64,000 nucleotides of DNA, taken from positions 30,854,218-30,918,217 of the forward strand of contig CM066982.1 in assembly GCA_033977485.1 (NCBI GenBank), read 5' to 3'. Both the position numbers and the translations under genes were made by a program. Origin of the DNA: Hydrangea macrophylla (Eukaryota; Streptophyta; Magnoliopsida; Cornales; Hydrangeaceae). Of the stretch, positions 56,522 through 64,000 are shown piece after piece. The notes under the pieces were generated by a model that did not search any database, was not told where the DNA came from, and was given only the letters and a program-made list of their open reading frames with translations. How positions within the stretch are numbered: the stretch's first letter is position 1; every line of letters starts with the position of its first letter.

Positions 56522-59205
56522 TGTTTGCATTTTGACCCCCCAAACCCCAAAAACTTAGTTTTTAAGAGTTTAGGAGGTAAAAAAAGTTATTTTGTAGTGT
56601 ATCTTGATAACCGGGAGTCCGGTTCCTATTCCGTTTCTTCCGGCAACTTTCTATGGATGTGTGAGAGGTGCGAGTTATGTTTCGTGGTTACCGGTTCGAC
56701 GGTTTACATTTTGACCCCCCAAAGCCCAAAAACTTAGGTTTTAAGAGTTTACGAGGTAAAAAAGTTGTTTTGAATTGTATCTTGATAACCGGGAGTCCGA
56801 TTCCTGTTACGTTTCTTCCTGCAACTTTCTATGGATATGTGGGAGGTGAGAGATAAGTTTATACTCATGCTGGATCGAAGGTTTTCATTTTGATCCCCCA
56901 AACCCCAAAAACTTATTTTTTAAGAGTTTACGAGTTAAAAAAGTTGTTTTGTATTGTATCTTGATAATCGGGAGTCCGGTTCCTGTTTCGTATCTTCCTA
57001 CAACTTTCTATGCACATGTGGGAGGTGCGAGTCGAGGTTCGTGGCTACCGGATCGACGGTTTGCATTTTGACCCCCCAAACCCCAAAAACTTAGATTTTA
57101 AGAGTTTAAGAGGTAAAAAAGTTGTTTTGTAGTGTATCTTGATAACCGGGAGTCCGGTTCCTGTTTCGTATCTTCCTACAACTTTTTATGGACATGTGGG
57201 AGTTGCGAGTCAAGTTTCGTGGCTACCGGATCGACGGTTTGCATTTTGACCCCCCAAACCCCAAAAACTTAGTTTTTAAGAGTTTAAGAGATAAAAAAGT
57301 TGTTTTGTAGTGTATCTTGATAACCGGGAGTCCGGTTCCTATTCCGTTTCTTCCAGAAACTTTCTATGGACATGTGGGAGGTGCGAGTCAGGTTTCGTGG
57401 TTACCGGATCGACGGTTTGCATTTTGACCCCCCAAACCCCAAAAACTTAGTTTTTAAGAATTTACGAGTTAAAAAAGTTGTTTTGTATTGTATCTTGATA
57501 ATCGGGAGTTCGGTTCCTGTTCTGTTTCTTCCTGCAACTTTCTATGGATGTTTGGGAGGTGCGAGTTATGTTTCGTGGTTACCGGATCGACGGTTTGCAA
57601 TTTGACCCCCCAAACCCCAAAAACTTAGTTTTTAAGAGTTTACGAGTTAAAAAAGTTGTTTTGTAGTGTATCTTGATAACCGGGAGTCCGTTTCCTATTC
57701 CGTTTCTTCCTGCAACTTTCTATGGACATGTGGGAGGTACGAGTCAAGTTTCGTGACTACTGGATTGACCGTTTGCATTTTGACCCCCCAAACCCCAAAA
57801 ACTTAGTTTTTAAGAGTTTACGAGGTAAAAAAGTTGTTTTGTAGTGTATCTTGATAACCGGGAGTCCGGTTCCTATTCCGTTTCTTCCTGCAACTTTCTA
57901 TGGACATGTGGGAGGTGCGAGTCAGGTTTCGTGGTTACTGGATCGACGGTTTGCATTTTGACCCCCCAAACCCCAAAAACTTAGTTTTTAAGAATTTACG
58001 AGGTAAAAAAGTTGTTTTGCATTGTATCTTGATAACCGGGAGTCCGATTCCTGTTCCGTTTCTTCCTGCAACTTTCTATGGATATGTGGAAGGTGCGAGT
58101 CATGTTTCATGGTTACCGGATCGACGGTTTGCATTTTGACCCTCCAAACCCCAAAAACTTAGTTTTTAAGAATTTTCGAGGTAAAAAAGTTATTTTGTAT
58201 TGTATCTTGATAACCGTGAGTCCGGTTCCTGTTCCGTTTCTTCCTACAACTTTCTATGGATGTGTGGGAGGTGCGAGTCAAGTTTCGTGGTTACCGGATC
58301 GACCGTTTGCATTTTGACCCCCCAAACCCCAAAAACTTAGTTTTTAAGAGTTTACGAGTTAAAAAAGTTGTTTTGTATTGTATCTTGATAACCGTGAGTC
58401 CGGTTCCTGTTCTGTTTCTTCCTGCAACTTTCTATGGATGTGTGGGAGGTGCGAGTTAAGTTTCGTGGTTACCGGATCGACCGTTTGCATTTTGACCCGC
58501 CAAACCCCAAAAACTTAGTTTTTAAGAGTTTACGAGTTAAAAAAGTTGTTTTGTATTGTATCTTGATAACCGGTAGTTCGGTTCCTGTTCCGTTTCTTCC
58601 TGCGACTTTTTATGGACATGTGGGAGGTGTGAGTCAAGTTTCGTGGTTACCGGATCGACGGTTTGCATTTTGACCCCCCAAACCCCAAAAACTTAGTTTT
58701 TAAGAATTTACGAGGTAAAAAAGTTGTTTTGTATTGTATATTTATAACCGGGAGTCCGGTTCCTGTTCCGTTTCTTCCTGCAACTTTCTATGGATGTGTG
58801 GGAGGTGCGAGTTAAGTTTTGTGGTTACCGGATCGACGGTTTGCATTTTGACCCCCCAAACCCAAAAACTTAGTTTTTAAGAGTTTAAGAGTTAAAAAAG
58901 TTGTTTTGTAGTGTATCTTGATAACCGGGAGTCCGGTTCCTATTCCGTTTCTTTCTGCAACTTTCTATGGACATGTGGGAGGTGCGAGTCAAGTTTTGTG
59001 GTTACCGGATCGACGGTTTGCATTTTGACTCCCCAAACCCCAAAAACTTAGTTTTTAAGAGTTTACGAGTTAAAAAAGTTGTTTTGTAGTGTATCTTGAT
59101 AACCGAGAGTCCGGTTCTTATTCCGTTTCTTCCTGCATCTTTCTATGGACATGTGGGAGGTGCGAGTCAAGTTTCGTGGTTACCGGATCGACGGTTTGCA
59201 TTTTG
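56522..59205. repeat. Right 178-bp tandem array of the CACTA element
   Basis: Fifteen units with a strict 178-base period: TTTGCATTTTGACCCCCCAA is at 56524 and its last partner at 59195. Each unit holds AACCGGGAGTCCGGTTCCTG, TTTCTTCCTGCAACTTTCTA and GGTTACCGGATCGACGG. Units are very similar to each other. Plus-strand frames of 62-82 residues repeat the same peptide (e.g. LHFDPPNPKNLVFK) and reflect the array, not genes. Confidence 0.95.
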
Positions 59206-59885
59206 TCACAAATTGTAACAATTCCCGACGAAAGTTTTTCGTCACGAAACCTTAAATAATTCTCGATGAAATATTTTGTCACTAAAAGTAAAACAATCAC
59301 CGACGAAACAATTTCGTCACAAATTGTAACAATTCCCGACGAAAGTTTTTCGTCACGAAAGCTTAAACAATTCCCAACGAAATATTTCGTCACTAAAAGA
59401 TGAACATTTACCGACAAAATAATTTCGTCACCAATTGTAACAATTCCCAACGAAAGTTTTTTGTCACAAAAGGTTATATAATTCCCGACGAAATATTTTG
59501 TCACTAAAAGTAAACCAATTACCGACGAAAGTATTTCGTCATTAATTGTTACAATTACTGACGAAAATATTTTGTCACGAAAGGGTAAACAATTCCCGAC
59601 GAAATATTTCGTCACTAAAAGTAAAACAATTAACGACGAAAAAATTTCGTCACCAATTGATAACGTTTCGTCGCCTAAACTTTTCCCACCAAATTTTTGG
59701 CGGGGGAAATTTCCCGCCAACTATTAGCGACGAACTTTAGTGACGAAATGAATTGTTGTCGGTAATTGTTCGATTTTTACCCGCGAAAATTGGTTTCGTC
59801 GAGAAAGATAAAGACTTTTGCTGACGAACGTTGATTTCGTCACTAATAGTATACTATTAGTGACGAAAATAATTTTGCGGGTAAA
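59206..59885. repeat. Right subterminal repeats of the CACTA element
   Basis: Repeated CCCGACGAAATATTTCGTCA, GTAACAATTCCCGACGAAAG and CACTAAAAGTAAA phrases. The motif TTTCGTCA and its complement occur dozens of times. A 200-residue minus-strand frame is a product of the repeat. Confidence 0.85.
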
Positions 59886-59919
59886 AGTTTCGTCACTAAA
59901 GGTCAGATTTGTTGTAGTG
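59886..59919 (-). mobile_element. CACTA right terminal inverted repeat
   Basis: Minus strand: CACTACAACAAATCTGACC, then TTTAGTGACGAAAC. The CACTA signature followed by ACAA is the expected terminus of this superfamily. TTA follows at 59920-59922. Confidence 0.9.
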
Positions 59920-59921
59920 TT

Positions 59922-61052
59922 ACTTGTAAACAAGTAAAGGCAGAACAACAGAAACCACCTGGACTTCTACAGTCATTACCTATTCCTCAATGGAAATGGG
60001 AACACATAACCATGGATTTCGTGGTAGGATTGCCGAAGTCACAGCAGAATCACGATGCTATATGGGTAATCGTGGATCGACTTACTAAGACGGCACATTT
60101 TATTGCCTATAGCATGACGTATTCAATAGAACGTTTGAGCCGAATGTATCTACAACACGTTGTACGATTACATGGAGTGCCTGTATCTATTGTGTCAGAC
60201 CGAGATTCGCGCTTTACTGCAGAATTTTGGAAGAGTCTCCAGACAGCGATGGGAACGACATTGAACTTGAGTTCAGCTTTTCATCCGTAGACCGATGGAC
60301 AGACTGAAAGAATTAATCAAGTGATGGAAGATATGTTACGTGCTTGTGTCATTGATTTTGAGAGTTCTTGGGAGATACACTTACCTCTGATTGAGTTCGC
60401 CTATAATAATAGTTATCATTCGAGCATAGATATGGCGCCATTCAAAGCTTTGTACGGAAGACCTTGCCGATCGCCGCTATGTTGGACCGAAGTCGGAGAT
60501 AGTCAACTTCTTGGGCCAGAGATGGTACGAGAAACCAGTGAGAAGATTCAAGTCGTACGTGAGAAGATGAAGACAGCCCAGACCAGATACAAGAGTTATG
60601 CTAACAAGCGACGCAAAGACTTGGAGCTTGCCGTTGGGGATCACGTATTACTCAAGGTTTCACCTGTTCGAGGAATCGTCAAATTTGGTCAGAAAAGGGG
60701 CAAATTATCGCCACGTTTCATCGGACCATTTGAAATTCTAGAGTGTGTTGGGAAAGTTGCTTATCGCCTTGCGTTGCCACCAAAGATGTCAGGAGTGCAC
60801 AACGTTTTTCACATCAGTATGCTGAGGAAGTGTGTTCACAACCCAGCGCACGAGATCAACTTTGAGGATATCGAAGTCAACAGCGACGTTACGTTCAATG
60901 AAGGACCTGTTCGTATTTTGGATCGAGGAATCAAGAAACTCAGGAACAAGGAGATTCCGTTAGTCAAAATTCAGTGGAAACATCATGATGAAGGAGAAGC
61001 TTCGTGGGAACTAGAGTCAGAGATGCGCGAGAAGTTTTTGTTTTTATTTTAG
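59922..61052 (+). pseudogene. Ty3 chromovirus integrase with chromodomain-like tail
   Basis: Starts inside the integrase zinc finger (TCKQVKAEQQKP), where the CACTA inserted. It continues with HITMDFVVGLPKS (first Asp), VSIVSDRDSRFTAEFW (second Asp) and DGQTERINQVMEDML (Glu). A TAG at 60288-60290 replaces the usual Gln of HPQTDGQ. The rest is open to 61052: GRPCRSPLCW, GDHVLLKVSP, GPFEILECVGKVAYRLALPP, HNVFHISMLRK, and a C-terminal chromodomain-like IQWKHHDEGEASWELESEM. These match Tekay/Del-type chromoviruses (from memory). The pol regions 5' of this point lie beyond the CACTA and are gone. Confidence 0.9.
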
Positions 61053-61104
61053 ACCTTGTTGCTTTTGATTTCGAGGACGAAATCTTTTGTTGAGTGGTGG
61101 ATGA
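61053..61104 (+). promoter_or_regulatory. GACGAAAT box and polypurine tract before the chromovirus LTR
   Basis: TTTCGAGGACGAAATCTTTT followed by GAGTGGTGGATGA directly before the LTR start at 61105. Confidence 0.65.
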
Positions 61105-63356
61105 TGTAATACCCTGTATTTTGGTATAGTAATAAGATCTGGTATTTCATTTCTATACTCGTATAAACTTTCTCTTTCCTTTAGTGAAATTTTGATACCA
61201 ATCGATTGATAAGTTTTCCCAATCGATTGACACTTTTTAGATACCAATCGATTGACATGTTCTCAATCGATTGACATTCAACCGACTAAAAGTGATGATG
61301 TGTCATTATCCCAATCGATTGCCATTCATCCCAATCGATTGACATTGTTTCCAATCGATTGACTACAAATATCTGTTGCCAATCGATTGACTTGTGTCCC
61401 AATCGATTGACATAACCTGAGACAAGTTTTCTTCTTTCCTTCAGCTTTGAACGTGTGGCACTCCCTTATCTCTATATATATGTTTCATTTATTGGCCTTG
61501 GGGCTGTTTTCAGACCATTAAGAAAGAGAAAGTCATACTCTTGAGATATATACATACATATATCTATATCTACACACATATACACACTCTATACACATAC
61601 ACACTGACCTTGGCAACTGGAAGAAGAGGAGAAGAAGAAGGAGAATCAGAAAGAAGAAGAAAGGAGGAGACAGAGAGGGAAGACATAGAAAGAGAAGAGG
61701 AAAAAGAGAGAGAGCTTGGGGATTTCAAGCTTTAAACACATCCAAACGCACCCTAGGTGAGTCCTAACTCACTTGGTCCCTTTATGTGATGTTTATGCAA
61801 GTTATTGTGAAGCTTAGATGGGTTAAATGCTTGTAGTGTACGTTTTTTATGCTGTTTTTACAATCTGCTGGAGAAGACGTAGTACCAATCGATTGACATA
61901 ATCTCAATCGATTGACATCAGTTGTATCCCAATCGATTGAATAGGATTTCAATCGATTGACACTTTTTAGATACCAATCAATTGACATGTTCTCAATCGA
62001 TTGATATGATTTTATACCAATCGATTGGACTTAGTCCCAATCGATTGACATGATCAGAACATGGTTTCCTTTGCCTATTTATTATATAAGAGGTTTAGTT
62101 GTTCGATTTCTAATTCGGAATTCCATTATGCGACTATGGGGTAGACAGGAGTAATGTGACACCAAAGATTTATGGATAATGAATAAAAAGTAATATGAAG
62201 ACGTGGGTGACGTGTTGTTTCTGATATGAATTTGATGTCCGTTTTCTTTTAATCCGAGTAGTCAGGCCACATTGGGAATTGTCATGTGTCGATGTAGAAT
62301 GGAACGTAAGTAGGTTTGGTAAGTTCTGGGAATGGTACGTGGATGGACGATTGGTCATGATATGCTCTTAAAAGCGGTGAACCGGATACATGGTTCTTAA
62401 AAGCGGTGAGCTGGACCAAGAAGTCTTAAGATAGACTGGATGATCTTTGATATGCTCTTAAAAGTGGTGAACAGGACCATTGTTCTAAAAAGCGGTGAGC
62501 TGGGATCACTAGTAGATGACGTTAAGTCGTGGCAATAGATTGATATGCCTTGTTTGAAATGTTATATCCCTGAAATGCGGTGAACAGGACCATTGTTCTT
62601 AAAAGCTGGGAACAGACTGACGTGGAGTCCATGACATGCGGTGAGCAGGACCATTGCTCTTAAAAGCGATGGACAGAATAAGGGTGTATCCCTAGAGTTA
62701 AACGATTGAGTCTGTTCATGAAAATCAGAGTCTGTTGAATTCGGTATTTGAGTAACAAGACGATAAGGGTCGGTTTACAAGAATGAATAGAGGAACAAGA
62801 TAATGTTATCCTTATAATAAGATGTTAACTCGTAATTTCATAAGCTTGTGTTTACTTCAGATAACTGGTACCTCGTTAGTTTATGCTCACTCAGCTCTTA
62901 GTAAGCTGACGGCCTTTTATTGCCTGGACTTTCCCCGTCCAGAATATCCTGCCCCTTATTCTGCAGGTAATGACCAGTACACTGATGAGTGTTATCCAGA
63001 GGAGGGCCCCACCAATGACGTTTACGCCAGGAAGGATTACTATGCTGAGGACTATCCGTACGCTAGTTGAAGGCTGAAGGAGTTATAACTAGTTTTATAT
63101 TTTCAGTTGTTCTGTTAAACCTTTTGTTAGCGGGTACTTGGGCATTTGTTGTCTTCAGACCTGTTGTGATCCTGTGGACCATACTCTGATATTTTGTAAT
63201 AGTTAGCACTGTGTGTTATTCTCAGTTGTTTACTGTTGTTGTTCTTTTGGACTAGTACTGCGTGGTGTGGATTATTAGTGACTTTCACCTGTCATTCCTT
63301 ATGGACCCATAAAGGAAATTTATTTTTCTCTATTTGTGCTGCTCCGGGGCGTGACA
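61105..63356 (+). mobile_element. 3' LTR of the Ty3 chromovirus
   Basis: TGTAATACCC to GGGGCGTGACA, inverted ends of the TGT(A/C)A(T/C)(A/G)CCC type; 2.25 kb. A TATA-like TCTATATATATG lies at 61470-61481. CCAATCGATTGACA motifs cluster upstream (61198-61420, about nine copies) and downstream (61880-62050, about seven copies). Around 62340-62680 CTTAAAAGCGGTGA recurs about every 45-60 bases. An 82-residue frame at 62822-63070 has no known motif and lies in the R/U5 part of the LTR, so I do not call it a gene. Confidence 0.8.
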
Positions 63357-63605
63357 CTTACCTTATTCAACTCTCTGTAGTCTATGTAGAGTCAAAACAA
63401 CCCATATTTCTTCTTCATGAATAGTACCGGTGCTCCCCATAGTGATGTGCGTGGCTGCAAGAATCCTAAATCTTCTAACTCTTGTACTTGCTGCTTTAAC
63501 TCTTACATTTGTGTCAGTGCCATTCTGTACGGAGTCTTGGAGATGGGCATGGTTCTGGGTGCCAATTCCATACAGAAGTTTATCTCAAGAAAACAAAACA
63601 AAACT
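63357..63605 (-). pseudogene. Reverse-transcriptase fragment of another Ty3 element
   Basis: Minus-strand reading with ISKTPYRMAL, a stop, [30 protein letters not shown], a stop, and LYIDYRELNK. This is the conserved start of Ty3 reverse transcriptase (fingers region). The chromovirus LTR ends exactly at 63356, so this element was probably the insertion site. Two stops make it dead. Confidence 0.85.
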
Positions 63606-64000
63606 AGATCCAAGTCATATAGATCTATATATAAAAGTAGGAATTAGAGATGAATTATGATGTTTACCTCTTGGAGGATTATCAATTATATATTCAAAGT
63701 TGATCTGAAGGATCTTCTTTTTCAAATGTTCTTCAAGTTCTTCAAGCACTCATCCATGGTAGGAGTTAAGGGAGGCAATTAATGTCAAGTTTATTCTCTA
63801 ATTCTCTAATATAATTATCTTGAGATTAGTTGTAAGGGAATTCCATTCATAATTCACTATTCTCTCTCTAGAAATCTCTTCAAATTTAAAGTATATTCTT
63901 ATATATCTTGTAAGTATATTCATTTGTATTCTCCTCTATATCTTCTTGTGTCTCAAAGATGATCTCATATGGATCTATATATAGAGGTTAGAAAACTTAA
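63606..64000. other. No gene seen
   Basis: AT-rich, with ATATAGATCTATATATA and GGATCTATATATAGAGG as the only notable phrases. Nothing recognised. Confidence 0.4.

Larger units (their letters stand above)
44323..59919 (-). mobile_element. CACTA (En/Spm) element with two transposition genes
   Basis: The right terminus reads, on the minus strand, CACTACAACAAATCTGACC, starting at 59919. It is followed by TTA, the single remaining copy of the 3-base target duplication. The element contains TTTCGTC-rich subterminal zones at both ends, 178-bp tandem arrays near both ends, an En/Spm-type second protein gene (46338-47988) and a TNP2-type transposase gene (48793-52270), both on the minus strand. The left terminal CACTA repeat is absent; the element joins a Copia LTR fragment at 44322/44323. 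Length as found 15.6 kb, within the range of plant CACTA elements. Confidence 0.9.

Noticed and set aside
56492..58673. Series of plus-strand open frames of 62-82 residues sharing one peptide
   Set aside because: They recur exactly with the 178-bp tandem unit and have no start or splice context; they are a by-product of the array.
59118..59720. 200-residue minus-strand open frame
   Set aside because: Made of repeated subterminal TTTCGTC units; low complexity, no domain.
62822..63070. 82-residue frame in the chromovirus LTR
   Set aside because: Lies in R/U5 of an LTR, with no known domain and no splice or start context.

Overview
This window looks like a flowering-plant nuclear genome, most likely a transposon-rich intergenic or heterochromatic block. 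I found no intact host gene, rRNA, tRNA or CRISPR array. The evidence is entirely transposable elements of plant type: Ty1/Copia and Ty3 LTR elements with tRNA-primer sites, a CACTA (En/Spm) DNA transposon with two multi-exon genes, a tRNA-derived SINE, and several MITEs. I cannot name the species. Family names given from memory are marked as such.

Layout. 1-1992: two truncated LTRs. 1993-2593: fragment of the antisense reading frame of a Ty3 Tat-type element. 2594 to about 14174: a minus-strand Ty3 element (called H) with a complete 3' LTR, several repeat arrays, a gag remnant, a primer site, and a 5' LTR that has been broken and partly inverted. 14175-17498: two further minus-strand LTRs. 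17663-21859: SINE and MITE territory in otherwise unremarkable AT-rich DNA. 23236-29183: the 5' LTR, leader, gag, protease and integrase of a decayed Copia element (C), with a hAT-type MITE inside gag. 29184-43965: a Ty3 Tat-type element (E, minus strand) inserted in the Copia integrase. Inside the 3' LTR of E sits element F (29285-37633), a polymerase-less LTR element, and inside F sits a solo LTR (G, 33132-34771). F and G have clean 5-bp target-site duplications, so C, E, F and G form a four-level nest that can be ordered in time. 43966-44322: a reversed fragment of the Copia LTR. 44323-59919: a 15.6-kb CACTA element on the minus strand. It keeps its right terminus and two largely intact multi-exon genes but has lost its left terminus. 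59922-63356: integrase end and 3' LTR of a Ty3 chromovirus, interrupted by the CACTA. 63357-63605: reverse-transcriptase remnant of another Ty3 element.

How the parts work together. The only coherent coding system is the CACTA element. A TNP2-type transposase and a second En/Spm-type protein lie between terminal zones rich in a TTTCGTC motif. Related 178-bp tandem arrays occur near both ends. The rest is mostly cis structure. The most striking pattern is that five LTR types, on both strands, carry clusters of self-complementary ATCGAT or GTCGAC motifs on both sides of the predicted TATA box.
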